From: Lachnospiraceae bacterium
GTDB lineage: Bacteria; Bacillota; Clostridia; Lachnospirales; Lachnospiraceae
DNA length: 55,702 nucleotides
Reading direction: 5' to 3'
NCBI GenBank assembly: GCA_017450065.1
Contig: JAFSYI010000077.1
Coordinates: forward strand, 1 to 55,702
Shown here one piece after another: positions 34,236 to 43,529 of this stretch (positions are counted from its first letter, which is position 1; each line of letters starts with the position of its first letter). The notes beneath the pieces are model-generated. The model saw nothing but the letters and a program-made list of their open reading frames with translations, was not told where the DNA came from and searched no databases. The position numbers were made by a program, and so were the translations under genes.

Positions 34236-36227
34236 ATGGAAAAATCAGAGAATTTGTTTAAACTGCACAGTGAGTACCGGCCGACAGGTGATCAGCCCAA
34301 GGCTATAAAGGAACTTGTCGACGGGTTCCGGGAAGGCAATCAGTTCCAGACTTTGGTAGGAGTTACGGGTTCGGGTAAGACCTTTACGATGGCCAATGTA
34401 ATAGCGGCCTTAAATAAACCCACTTTGGTGATATCGCACAATAAGACCCTTGCCGGCCAGTTGTACGGTGAGTTCAAGGAGTTCTTCCCCGAGAACGCGG
34501 TGGAATACTTCGTGTCCTACTACGATTATTACCAGCCGGAGGCTTATGTGCCGTCTACGGATACCTATATAGAGAAGGATTCATCGGTCAATGATGAGAT
34601 CGATAAGCTGAGGCTGTCGGCCACCGCATCGCTTACAGAACGCAGGGATGTCATAGTGGTTGCATCCGTGTCATGCATTTACGGTATCGGTTCACCGTCA
34701 GACTATATGAACATGATAATTTCACTCCGCCCCGGAATGAAGAAGGACAGGGACGAGGTTATTAAAGAGCTTATAAGTATAAGCTACGAGCGTAATCATA
34801 TGGATTTCGGACGCGGTAAGTTCAGGGTGAACGGAGATATCGTTGAGGTATTTCCGGCCTGGGAATCAGACAGGGCTGTACGTATTGAATTTTTCGGAGA
34901 TGAAATAGACAGGATAGTGGAAATAGATCCGCTGACGGGACAGACTAAAGCTGTCATGAGTCATTTCGCTGTTTTCCCGGCATCCCACTATGTAATCCCG
35001 CATGAGAAGATAGAAACGGCATGCCAAACCATAGAAGAAGAACTTAAGGAAAGGGTAAGATATTTCGAATCCGAGGGAAGGCTTCTGGAGGCTCAGCGTA
35101 TTTCCGAGAGGACAAGATATGATATAGAGATGCTCAGGGAGACTGGATTCTGTTCGGGAATAGAGAATTATTCGAGACATCTCTACGGTGGTAAACCGGG
35201 ATGCGAACCGTACACACTGATGAATTATTTCCCTGATGACTATCTTATCATAGTTGATGAGTCCCATATGACGATACCCCAGATAAGGGGAATGTATGCA
35301 GGAGACCAGTCAAGGAAGACTACTCTGGTTGATTTCGGCTTCAGACTACCGAGCGCCAAGGATAACCGCCCCTTGAACTTTAGCGAGTTTGAGAGTAAAA
35401 TAGATCAGATGATGTTTGTTTCGGCAACGCCGTCAGATTATGAAGCAGAGCATGAACTGTTAAGGACGGAGCAGGTGATAAGGCCTACGGGACTTCTGGA
35501 TCCCGAGGTGTTCGTCCGCCCGATAGAAGGCCAGATAGATGATCTTATCTCTGAAATCAATAAAGAGGTTAAGAATCACAATAAGGTTCTTGTAACAACG
35601 CTCACAAAGAGAATGGCGGAGGATCTGACGGATTATCTTAAGGATGTCGGTATCAGAGTCAAGTATCTCCATTCGGATGTTGATACGCTTGAGAGGGCTC
35701 AGATCATACGCGACATGCGCCTTGATGTATTCGATGTTCTGGTTGGTATAAATCTTCTGAGGGAAGGACTCGATATTCCCGAGATCTCGCTGGTAGCCAT
35801 ACTTGATGCGGACAAAGAGGGATTTCTTCGTTCCGAGACATCACTTATACAGACAATAGGAAGGGCTGCACGTAATTCTGAAGGACATGTTATCATGTAT
35901 GCGGACATGATGACTGATTCGATGAAGAATGCCATTGACGAAACAAACAGAAGACGCAGGATTCAGAAGGAATATAACGAAGAGCATGGCATAACGCCGC
36001 AGACGATAAAGAAGGCTGTAAGGGATCTTATCAGTATCTCCAGGGAAATAGCAAAGGAGGAGATGAAGTTCGAGAAGGATCCCGAATCAATGGACGAGAA
36101 GGAGCTTAAGAAGCTCATAAGCCAGGTAGAGAAGCAGATGAAGAAGGCAGCGGCTGAGCTTGATTTTGAATCGGCGGCAATGCTGAGAGATAAAATGGTA
36201 GATCTTAAGAAATATCTGTATACTTAA
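34236..36227 (+). CDS. uvrB: Excinuclease ABC subunit B
   Basis: A complete 663-residue UvrB of nucleotide excision repair. The Walker A is [14 protein letters not shown], the beta-hairpin that probes DNA is [21 protein letters not shown], the helicase motif DESHMTIPQ and QTIGRAARN follow, and the UVR domain that binds UvrC is at the C-terminus ([20 protein letters not shown]). I see no clear SOS box or consensus promoter in the 66-nt gap before it. Confidence 0.96.
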   Translation: MEKSENLFKLHSEYRPTGDQPKAIKELVDGFREGNQFQTLVGVTGSGKTFTMANVIAALNKPTLVISHNKTLAGQLYGEFKEFFPENAVEYFVSYYDYYQPEAYVPSTDTYIEKDSSVNDEIDKLRLSATASLTERRDVIVVASVSCIYGIGSPSDYMNMIISLRPGMKKDRDEVIKELISISYERNHMDFGRGKFRVNGDIVEVFPAWESDRAVRIEFFGDEIDRIVEIDPLTGQTKAVMSHFAVFPASHYVIPHEKIETACQTIEEELKERVRYFESEGRLLEAQRISERTRYDIEMLRETGFCSGIENYSRHLYGGKPGCEPYTLMNYFPDDYLIIVDESHMTIPQIRGMYAGDQSRKTTLVDFGFRLPSAKDNRPLNFSEFESKIDQMMFVSATPSDYEAEHELLRTEQVIRPTGLLDPEVFVRPIEGQIDDLISEINKEVKNHNKVLVTTLTKRMAEDLTDYLKDVGIRVKYLHSDVDTLERAQIIRDMRLDVFDVLVGINLLREGLDIPEISLVAILDADKEGFLRSETSLIQTIGRAARNSEGHVIMYADMMTDSMKNAIDETNRRRRIQKEYNEEHGITPQTIKKAVRDLISISREIAKEEMKFEKDPESMDEKELKKLISQVEKQMKKAAAELDFESAAMLRDKMVDLKKYLYT

Positions 36228-36335
36228 GATGTATAAACCGAATAAAGGATTATCGGTATCGGATCGGATCCCCGGCGGTTATACAGTGCCTGTTATAAGG
36301 AGCAGGCGGCCGGAACGGACAGGTGGAGGAATAAA

Positions 36336-37088
36336 TTGGGTAAGATATCTGTAGTGGTTCCCACTTTTAATGAATCGGAGAATGTAGGCAATCTGGTTAA
36401 TCAGATAGATTATGCACTCAGGGGAATTGCATATGAAGTAATCTTTGTGGATGACAGCAAGGACAATACTCCTGAGGTTATAGAAGAGGTAATGAAGGAG
36501 AATCCGAATGTCAGGATGAAGCACCGCGTGGGAGAAACAGGTCTTGCCACGGCTGTAATAGAGGGCTTCAGAATGGCTGAGGGTGATTATATCGCGGTTA
36601 TGGATGCGGATCTTCAGCACCCGCCGAAGATACTTCGTTCAATGTACTGCTGTCTTGAGACCGGAATCGATTTCTGCGTTCCCAGCAGATTTATTCCCGG
36701 TGGTTCAGACGGGGGACTCGGTCCCTACAGAAAGCTGGTATCAGGTGTTGCAAGGTATATAGGAAAGATACTGCTCCCGTGTCTCAGGAAGATAACGGAT
36801 CCGACAAGCGGACTGTTCATGTTCCGGCGGGAAGTCATTAATAATGCGGATCTTCAGCCGATCGGATGGAAGATCCTTATAGAGGTTCTGGCCATGGGAA
36901 CATACCGGACGGTCGTTGAGATACCTTATAAGTTCCAGGCCCGCCCTGCAGGAGAGAGCAAGCTTACATCCAAGGTCACTATGGAATATCTTAAGCAGGT
37001 CAGGGGACTTATGAAGAGAGGAAAGAAGCAGAAGGATGTTAAGGTCATCCGCTGGTCAGTCGAGAGAATGAAGGCGGCAGAGAAATAA
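36336..37088 (+). CDS. Dolichol-phosphate-mannose-synthase-like GT2 glycosyltransferase
   Basis: A 250-residue GT2 enzyme without C-terminal membrane helices. VVVPTFNESENVGNLV, FVDDSKDNTPEV and MDADLQHPP are the DPM1-type motifs, with the DADLQHP metal site. It probably makes a polyprenyl-phosphate sugar. TTG start at 36336 behind GGAGG. It abuts the MBOAT gene by 2 bp, so the sugar donor may feed the same cell-surface modification. Confidence 0.85.
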   Translation: MGKISVVVPTFNESENVGNLVNQIDYALRGIAYEVIFVDDSKDNTPEVIEEVMKENPNVRMKHRVGETGLATAVIEGFRMAEGDYIAVMDADLQHPPKILRSMYCCLETGIDFCVPSRFIPGGSDGGLGPYRKLVSGVARYIGKILLPCLRKITDPTSGLFMFRREVINNADLQPIGWKILIEVLAMGTYRTVVEIPYKFQARPAGESKLTSKVTMEYLKQVRGLMKRGKKQKDVKVIRWSVERMKAAEK

Positions 37089-37090
37089 TC

Positions 37091-38707
37091 ATGGTTTTCA
37101 GTTCAGTCATATTTTTTTGCTATTTTCTTCCAATAATGATAGTCGGTTATTACATACTTCCGAAAAAGGCCAGGAACATCTGGCTCCTGCTCGGAAGTCT
37201 GTTTTTCTATGCCTGGGGGGAGCCGAAGTATATCTTTATCATGGTTGCATCCATTGTTGGTAATTATGTATTCGGCATGCTTATCCATTTCTTTGCGCTT
37301 AAAGAGGAACATGTATTTTCAAATTATGAACTGAAGCTGGCCGGTGAGGAAAGCTCTGCAGACAATGCGGAAGGAGCCGGTAGCAATAATATGCCGCATT
37401 ACAGTATGACTGAAGGAAGTGCCGCAAAGAGAATTACTGAGGTTGGAACATCCACAGGCAAGAAAGTAACTTTGATAATTACAATCCTGTACAATCTTGG
37501 AATCCTGTTTTACTTTAAGTATTTCAACCTGTTCATGGAAACTGTGAACAATGTTCTTCATAAAAATATAAGCTGGGTGGAGGTCGCTCTTCCCATAGGA
37601 ATTTCTTTCTATACCTTTCAGGGCATGTCCTATGTTATTGACGTATACAGAGGAGACTGTCTTCCCGACAGGAACGGAAACCGTGTTGAACTTGTTCAGA
37701 AGAATCCGGTCAATCTTGCACTGTATATTTCAATGTTTCCTCAGCTTATAGCTGGCCCCATTGTCAGATATACAGATATAAAGGATTCGCTGAAGGAACG
37801 TATAACAAATGCGGATACATTCTCCAAAGGTGCAGAGAGGTTCATAGTCGGTCTTGCCAAGAAAGCAATACTTGCAAACAGCATAGGCGAGGTGGCGGAT
37901 AAGATACTCGGAAGCGATCATATGTATATGGGGGCATCCGTTGCATGGCTCGGAGCCATATGCTATACCCTTCAGATATATTATGATTTTTCGGGCTATT
38001 CCGATATGGCGATCGGGCTGGGGAGGATATTCGGCTTTGAATTCCTTGAGAACTTCAATTATCCGTATATTTCCAGATCGATAACCGAGTTCTGGAGAAG
38101 ATGGCATATATCACTTTCAAGCTGGTTCAGGGACTATCTCTATATTCCGCTCGGTGGTAACCGCAGGGGAAATGTATATGTGAATCTGCTTATAGTATTC
38201 ATTGCGACAGGTATATGGCATGGAGCCGCATGGAGCTTCCTTATCTGGGGACTCTGGCACGGACTGTTCATGCTCATAGAAAGATATTTCAGAAAGAGCG
38301 GTAAGCCGAATCCTTTTGCCAAGCTCCCATCTGTTTTAAAATGGATATATACGATGATCATCGTAAGCTTCGGATGGATACTGTTTAAGCTTGAGGATGT
38401 ACCGGATACGCTGTCATATATAGGAGCAATGTTCAGACTGGCAGGGAACAGGTATACAGAGTTCTCTGTAAGATATTATCTTGATAACAAGATGATAGTG
38501 CTTCTGCTTATAGGGATCATAGCCTGTATGCCATTGGGAGAGGTACTTCCGAGGCATATAGGAGGACGTATAGTGGCATTTGCTTCAGCACAGCCCGGCA
38601 GGCCGGCATGCATTGTAAGACGTGTACTGCTGATAATTCTTCTTCTGATCAGCATGCTCTTTATTGTGAATTCGACGTATAATCCGTTTATATATTTTCG
38701 ATTTTGA
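37091..38707 (+). CDS. MBOAT-family membrane O-acyltransferase (AlgI/DltB-like)
   Basis: A 538-residue protein with about ten membrane segments. The family motifs are LPIGISFYTFQGMSYVIDVYRG, the PQLIAGPIVRY segment, FWRRWHISLSSWFRDYLYIPLGGNRRG, and WHGAAWSFLIWGLWHG with the probable catalytic His. It moves acyl groups across the membrane to a surface polymer. An Asn/Ser/Gly-rich insert (around residues 85-125) sits in a loop. Downstream, after a 212-nt gap with the 65-bp element, lies its likely partner, a DHHW protein. Confidence 0.92.
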   Translation: MVFSSVIFFCYFLPIMIVGYYILPKKARNIWLLLGSLFFYAWGEPKYIFIMVASIVGNYVFGMLIHFFALKEEHVFSNYELKLAGEESSADNAEGAGSNNMPHYSMTEGSAAKRITEVGTSTGKKVTLIITILYNLGILFYFKYFNLFMETVNNVLHKNISWVEVALPIGISFYTFQGMSYVIDVYRGDCLPDRNGNRVELVQKNPVNLALYISMFPQLIAGPIVRYTDIKDSLKERITNADTFSKGAERFIVGLAKKAILANSIGEVADKILGSDHMYMGASVAWLGAICYTLQIYYDFSGYSDMAIGLGRIFGFEFLENFNYPYISRSITEFWRRWHISLSSWFRDYLYIPLGGNRRGNVYVNLLIVFIATGIWHGAAWSFLIWGLWHGLFMLIERYFRKSGKPNPFAKLPSVLKWIYTMIIVSFGWILFKLEDVPDTLSYIGAMFRLAGNRYTEFSVRYYLDNKMIVLLLIGIIACMPLGEVLPRHIGGRIVAFASAQPGRPACIVRRVLLIILLLISMLFIVNSTYNPFIYFRF

Positions 38708-38722
38708 GTGCGGGCTGAGATG

Positions 38723-38787
38723 TATAGAATCCTGAATTTCATCAGAAATTCGGGATTCGTACTCGACCAGGTTCTGCTAAAAGCAGA
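38723..38787 (+). repeat. 65-bp double-hairpin element, copy A
   Basis: It carries two perfect hairpins: GAATTTC-ATCA-GAAATTC (38734-38751) and TCTGCT-AAA-AGCAGA (38773-38787), joined by a conserved ATTCGTACT..GACCAGG linker. It matches 51472-51536 at about 58 of 65 positions. It starts 16 nt after the MBOAT stop codon. A T-tract is absent, so it is not an ordinary terminator. Confidence 0.7.
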
Positions 38788-38876
38788 TTTGCTTCTTAAA
38801 TCGATATATGTTTACGGAACAAATGTTTTGATATATAATGCCGTGTATGGGTACAGCCATGTTGACTATCACCGAT

Positions 38877-38905
38877 TTAACAGCTGAGATCGGCGTTGCT
38901 ATAAT
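38877..38905 (+). promoter_or_regulatory. Promoter of the DHHW gene
   Basis: TTAACA (38877-38882), 17-nt spacer, TATAAT (38900-38905). The transcript would start about 8 nt before the ATG at 38920, leaving no room for a Shine-Dalgarno sequence. Confidence 0.55.
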
Positions 38906-38919
38906 ATAATTTAGAATAT

Positions 38920-40503
38920 ATGAATAATAAACTGACAAATATAATTTTCATACTGTCATTTCTCGCCTGCATGATAGTTCCCGCTATCTTCATGAACACA
39001 AAGGAAATGCAGATATCCGAGATCGACAACAAGCTTCTTGCAGAGTGGCCGGGGCTCGATCTTACACTGCAGAACAATACCGAAGTCGAAGCGTATCTTA
39101 ATGACCGTGTAGGCTTCAGGGAGCAGGCTATAGAGGCATATACGGTGCTTAATGATAAGCTCTTTCATGTAATGGTGCATCCTCTGTTCATGTACGGTAA
39201 AGAAGGACATATTTATTATAAGGATCCAACCTATATCAAGGGTTACCAGCACATGAATACCGATGAGGCATATCTTGATACCTTTGCGGATTTTCTTAAG
39301 AAGACAAATGATTATCTGGCTGAGAAGGACATTAAGTTCCTCTACTTTCTCTGCCCTGATAAGAAGACAGTTTATCCCGAGTATTTTCCGGCATCCATCC
39401 ATGTAAACGATGCCAATCCGGGAATAACGGATTATATGAAGGGAAAGCTTGAAGATACGGGTATAGACTATATCATACCGGTTGACGAGCTTAAGGCCGC
39501 CAAATCGGAAAAAGCCGTATACAACAGACTGTATGATGCAACTCACTGGAATGAAGACGGTGCCTTCATAGGACATAAGCTTATCGATAAGAAAATACAG
39601 GAATACTTCGATGATGTGAAGCCCCTTACAGAGGATGATTATGTCAGGGAAACCGTACACAGGGATACTCTGGATGTTGCTAAATTCAGTATTGATGAGG
39701 ATATACCGCACTATTCACTAAAAGAAGATCTCAGCAACGATATGACAACATATCTGTATGATTCCATGGAATATGAAGACAATACCTTCTATTCGCATTT
39801 TGTGGATCCCGAATGCGGGAACAGCAGGGTTCTTCTGGTATTTTGCGACAGCTATTTCGGAAATTATCATAAATTCTACCAGGACAGGTTCAGGGAAGTA
39901 TATTTCGTGCATTGGCACAATTATAAGTACCTCCAATATTATGTCAACCTGTTTTTCCCTGACATGGTGATCTATGAAACGGCTGAGAGAAGCATTGCTG
40001 GCGAGATGATAGGCGAGAGGGATGAAGAGGGTAAGAGGATAAGCACCATAGAATATGAGGGTGTTTATTATGAAGAGCCATATTATATCGCGGCAGATGT
40101 GGATAAGGAGGCTGCAAAGACATACGGTTCCAATGACGGAATAGAAGCAGATGCATCCGATCGCGCGGGATATGTCATAACTGAAGTACGGGGTGTTGAA
40201 CGGGACGGAACGACACTGCTGCTTAACGTAAACGAAGGTTCCAATGTTATAGAGATAAACGGATACGTGGAATCGCTTGATGCGGATGAATATGATATTT
40301 ATGCAAATATAGGCGGTGAACGGTGGGTTGAATGTAACTTCTGGAAGCTTAAGGAGCTTTCGGATGAGTCAGGTTTCGATCAGTTCTCCGTGAATCTGCA
40401 GAGACGGTATGCGTATGAAGAAACGATAACGCTTGTGGCTGTCAGCAGATCGACAGGTAAGGTATATCTTCTGGATGATCTGGATATCAGATATAAAACA
40501 TAG
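38920..40503 (+). CDS. DHHW-family (AlgJ/AlgX-like) polysaccharide acetylation protein
   Basis: A 527-residue protein with an N-terminal membrane anchor (LTNIIFILSFLACMIVPAIF) and a large extracytoplasmic part. Family marks are NDRVGFREQAIEAY, the DATHWNEDGAFIGHKL motif (the DHHW-type His), and a later FCDSYFGNYHKFYQDRF. Such proteins complete O-acetylation started by MBOAT acyltransferases. The last 130 residues form an extra beta-rich domain. It should act with the upstream MBOAT protein on a surface polymer. Confidence 0.88.
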   Translation: MNNKLTNIIFILSFLACMIVPAIFMNTKEMQISEIDNKLLAEWPGLDLTLQNNTEVEAYLNDRVGFREQAIEAYTVLNDKLFHVMVHPLFMYGKEGHIYYKDPTYIKGYQHMNTDEAYLDTFADFLKKTNDYLAEKDIKFLYFLCPDKKTVYPEYFPASIHVNDANPGITDYMKGKLEDTGIDYIIPVDELKAAKSEKAVYNRLYDATHWNEDGAFIGHKLIDKKIQEYFDDVKPLTEDDYVRETVHRDTLDVAKFSIDEDIPHYSLKEDLSNDMTTYLYDSMEYEDNTFYSHFVDPECGNSRVLLVFCDSYFGNYHKFYQDRFREVYFVHWHNYKYLQYYVNLFFPDMVIYETAERSIAGEMIGERDEEGKRISTIEYEGVYYEEPYYIAADVDKEAAKTYGSNDGIEADASDRAGYVITEVRGVERDGTTLLLNVNEGSNVIEINGYVESLDADEYDIYANIGGERWVECNFWKLKELSDESGFDQFSVNLQRRYAYEETITLVAVSRSTGKVYLLDDLDIRYKT

Positions 40504-40588
40504 GATACATGATTATATAAGGGCTGACTTCCATTGCCGCTTATGAATAATACAATATAAGATGACCGTTACAGGACAGGAAAGAGTA

Positions 40589-40897
40589 TCAGACAAGGAA
40601 GAACTCGAGGATAAGTACGGTCATGCAGCATAAAACAGAAACAGGGAAAAGACTCAGCCCCATCCATGCGGCTATGATACCAAGCACTAAAGCTATGCCG
40701 CCTGCGACGGGGCTGTTTGTTGCCTCCATGATCGCAGGAAAGGTCATTACCGCAAGCGTTACATATGGGACATAATAGAGGAAGCTCTTTATGAACCGGT
40801 TACTGATCTGACCTCTGATAAGAATAAGAGGGATCACACGTATAAGGTTGGTGGAGAGGATCATTACAAGAATGTATATCCATATGGAATGAGTCAT
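40589..40897 (-). CDS. azlD: AzlD-family branched-chain amino acid exporter subunit
   Basis: A 102-residue protein with three or four membrane segments; NLIRVIPLILIRGQI and YYVPYVTLAVMTFPAIM fit AzlD. It pairs with AzlC to export branched-chain amino acids. The two genes overlap by 4 bp. Downstream, 40504-40588 separates it from the convergent DHHW gene and shows no clear terminator. Confidence 0.9.
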   Translation of the reverse strand: MTHSIWIYILVMILSTNLIRVIPLILIRGQISNRFIKSFLYYVPYVTLAVMTFPAIMEATNSPVAGGIALVLGIIAAWMGLSLFPVSVLCCMTVLILEFFLV

Positions 40898-41610
40898 TTT
40901 TCTGCCTCACTGTCGTGCGGTTTTATACATGCTGCTGCGGCTGAAATAAGGATCGTAAGGATAATCGTTATCGCACCTGAGTTAAGATTGAGCATTCCGG
41001 ATATCTCCGGCCTTCTTACAACATAGCTTAACAGGAAGCTCACAGCTACGGCAATCCCGACAGCCTTATCCTTCTTCGAAGGAGGGATTATTATCGCTAT
41101 GAACATGCCGTAGAGCGCAACACTTAAGGCTGAAACGATCGAGTCCGGCAGAACAGAGCCTGCAATGATGCCGCTCATGGTACCGAGTGCCCATAAAGGG
41201 GTGGATATAGTAAAAGCACCAAAGGTATATGCCGGATTAAGATATCCGGGATATGCGATGGAAATGCCGAATATCTCATCGGTGACACAGCACCCGGTCA
41301 GGATCCTTGTGAATAAGGGGACTTCGGGATTGAATTTCTGGCTGAGAGCCGTGCTCATAAGCAGATACCTTAAGTTGGTAACAAGACTCATGGCCACAAC
41401 GGCAAAATATCCCGCATCCTGGACCACCATGGTATATACTCCGTATTCACCCGCAGATGCTCTGGTAAAGAAGCTTCCGATAAAGCCCTGAAAAGGTGAC
41501 AGACCGCATTTTTTTGCCATGAAGCCGAGTGAGAAGGCTACTGCAAAATATCCCAGTCCTATAGGAATCCCGTCTCTTATTCCTTTTAAAAAATCGTTTT
41601 CTCTTTTCAT
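40894..41610 (-). CDS. azlC: AzlC-family branched-chain amino acid exporter subunit
   Basis: A 238-residue membrane protein with GIPIGLGYFAVAFSLGFMAKKCGLSP and GSFFTRASAGEYG, typical of AzlC. I place the start at ATG 41610, which gives the usual length; the open frame reaches 41658 (with a GGAGA before it), but the minus-strand promoter at 41618-41646 lies downstream of that point. From that promoter the message would have almost no leader. Confidence 0.88.
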   Translation of the reverse strand: MKRENDFLKGIRDGIPIGLGYFAVAFSLGFMAKKCGLSPFQGFIGSFFTRASAGEYGVYTMVVQDAGYFAVVAMSLVTNLRYLLMSTALSQKFNPEVPLFTRILTGCCVTDEIFGISIAYPGYLNPAYTFGAFTISTPLWALGTMSGIIAGSVLPDSIVSALSVALYGMFIAIIIPPSKKDKAVGIAVAVSFLLSYVVRRPEISGMLNLNSGAITIILTILISAAAACIKPHDSEAEK

Positions 41611-41617
41611 GAAAGGC

Positions 41618-41646
41618 ATAATATCACATATTGGAAAACAATGCAA
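41618..41646 (-). promoter_or_regulatory. Promoter of azlCD
   Basis: Minus strand TTGCAT (plus 41641-41646), 17-nt spacer, TATTAT (plus 41618-41623). The predicted start is at or just before the azlC ATG at 41610, so the transcript is close to leaderless. It is back-to-back with the next promoter. Confidence 0.5.
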
Positions 41647-41651
41647 AGCAC

Positions 41652-41680
41652 TTGACATAAACAGTTCTCCATGATATCAT
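41652..41680 (+). promoter_or_regulatory. Promoter of the ACT-domain gene and hom-ask
   Basis: Consensus TTGACA (41652-41657), 17-nt spacer, TATCAT (41675-41680). It is divergent from the azlC promoter, with -35 boxes only 5 bp apart, so one regulator could control both directions. Confidence 0.75.
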
Positions 41681-41755
41681 TTTACCCGCATGGCGGACGC
41701 ATGTCCGCAGCAGACGAACACACAAAAACAGATGTTTTTGTACAGAGGACAGGGA

Positions 41756-42199
41756 ATGGCGGATAACAATACATATTATCTGGTTAAGAAGCGGGCGCTT
41801 CCGGAGGTTCTGCTCAAGGTGACAGAGGCCAAGAGTCTGATCGAGTCAGAAAAGGTACAGACAGTTCAGGAAGCAGTGGATATGGTCGGACTCAGCAGAA
41901 GCTCATTTTACAAATATAAGGATGATGTGTTTATGTTCCACGACAATACTCAGGGACAGACCATAACACTTACCTTCGGGATGGATGACAGACCGGGACT
42001 GCTGGCAGAGCTTCTTAAGATAATTGCGGCACACGAGGCTAATATCCTGACGATACACCAGAGTATACCGATCAACGGTGTGGCCTCCTTAAGTATCAGC
42101 ATACAGGTGCTTCCAAATACAATAGATGTGGCGGACATGATAGATGAGATGGAGAGAAAAGAAGGTGTCCGCCATGTGAAGATACTTGCAAGAGAGTAA
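41756..42199 (+). CDS. PheB/UPF0735 ACT-domain protein
   Basis: A 147-residue protein, exactly the length usual for this family. The N-terminal half includes a helix-turn-helix-like segment (TVQEAVDMVGLSRSSFYKY) and the C-terminal half is an ACT domain (TFGMDDRPGLLAELLKIIA). ACT domains bind amino acids, so it is likely a regulator or sensor of amino-acid metabolism. Start at ATG 41756 behind AGGACAGGGA. It stands before homoserine dehydrogenase and aspartokinase, as in many Firmicutes. Confidence 0.9.
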   Translation: MADNNTYYLVKKRALPEVLLKVTEAKSLIESEKVQTVQEAVDMVGLSRSSFYKYKDDVFMFHDNTQGQTITLTFGMDDRPGLLAELLKIIAAHEANILTIHQSIPINGVASLSISIQVLPNTIDVADMIDEMERKEGVRHVKILARE

Positions 42200-42302
42200 A
42201 CGGAATACAAAAGACCCGGTATTTCAGACTGCTCTTAATAGTTGAAAGAATGGTACAAATAAAAGATGTGAAAAATAAAATGAAAAGAAATGGAGAAGAA
42301 CT

Positions 42303-43529
42303 ATGGCAAAGATTGCGGTTTTAGGCTATGGAACTGTAGGTTCGGGCGTGTATGAGGTCATAAAGACCAATCAGACTATCGTGAATAAGAACGCCGGTGA
42401 AGACATTGAGATCAAATATGTGCTTGATCTGCGCGATTTTCCGGGGGATCCGGTTGAGGAGATCCTGGTACATGACTATGATGTGATACTGAACGATCCC
42501 GAGGTCTCGGTGGTTGTTGAGGTAATGGGCGGTGTGGAACCGGCATATACCTTCGTAAAAAACGCACTCCTCAAGGGCAAATCCGTATGTACCAGCAATA
42601 AGGCGCTGGTGGCAGCCAAGGGACCGGAACTTATAAAGATAGCAAGGGAGAAGGATATTAATTTCTTCTTTGAAGCATCCGTGGGAGGAGGTATCCCGAT
42701 TATAAGAACGCTGAACCTGTGCCTTACTGCGGATGATATAGAGGAAATAAGCGGTATCTTAAACGGTACCACCAATTATATGCTCACAAAGATGGCAGAT
42801 GAGGGCTGGGAATTCGATGAGGCTCTCAAAACTGCTCAGGAGCTTGGATATGCGGAACACAATCCGGAGGCGGATATCGACGGATGGGATGCATGCCGTA
42901 AGATAGCGATACTTACATCACTTTATACCGGTAAGAATACCGATTATGAAAAGGTATATACAGAGGGCATTACAAAGGTAAGCGCCAGGGATATCAAGTA
43001 TGCAAAGGAACTGGGACTTAAGATCAAGCTGATCGCGGAGAGCCAGAAAACAGAAGCCGGTCTGGTTGCGATGGTTGCGCCGATCATGCTTAAAAAAACG
43101 CATCCCCTTTATAATGTTGAGAATGTTCTGAACGCCGTATATGTCAGAGGAAACGTTCTTGGTCCCGCAATGTTCTTCGGATCGGGCGCCGGCAAGCTTC
43201 CTACTGCAAGTGCAGTGGTATCGGATGTCATAGCTGCAGTTAAAAACAGATCAAATATAAAAGTAGAATGGGATGAAGAGGATCTTAACCTTGCAAGCCT
43301 GGGATCTGTTAAGAGAAGCTTCTTTGTGCGTGTATCGGGAAGTGAAGATGAGAAGCTTAAGAGGGTCAATGAGCTGTTCGGAGAGGTCAGGACGGTGAAG
43401 GTTCCGGGTCTTGACGGAGAGTTTGGCTTCATTACAAAAGTAATGTGCGAGGATGATTTTAACGTAGGCTACGATATGCTGGATGGAGCTATAAGAAGGA
43501 TCAGAGTAGATAATGTGGAGGATAAATAA
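42303..43529 (+). CDS. hom: Homoserine dehydrogenase
   Basis: A 408-residue NAD(P)-dependent enzyme that reduces aspartate semialdehyde to homoserine, for threonine and methionine. GYGTVGSGVYEVI binds the cofactor; TSNKALVAAKGPELI, GGGIPIIRTLN, ISGILNGTTNYML and EADIDGWDACRKIAILT are the catalytic core. An ACT-like C-terminal part is present. It is one base from the aspartokinase start. Confidence 0.95.
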   Translation: MAKIAVLGYGTVGSGVYEVIKTNQTIVNKNAGEDIEIKYVLDLRDFPGDPVEEILVHDYDVILNDPEVSVVVEVMGGVEPAYTFVKNALLKGKSVCTSNKALVAAKGPELIKIAREKDINFFFEASVGGGIPIIRTLNLCLTADDIEEISGILNGTTNYMLTKMADEGWEFDEALKTAQELGYAEHNPEADIDGWDACRKIAILTSLYTGKNTDYEKVYTEGITKVSARDIKYAKELGLKIKLIAESQKTEAGLVAMVAPIMLKKTHPLYNVENVLNAVYVRGNVLGPAMFFGSGAGKLPTASAVVSDVIAAVKNRSNIKVEWDEEDLNLASLGSVKRSFFVRVSGSEDEKLKRVNELFGEVRTVKVPGLDGEFGFITKVMCEDDFNVGYDMLDGAIRRIRVDNVEDK

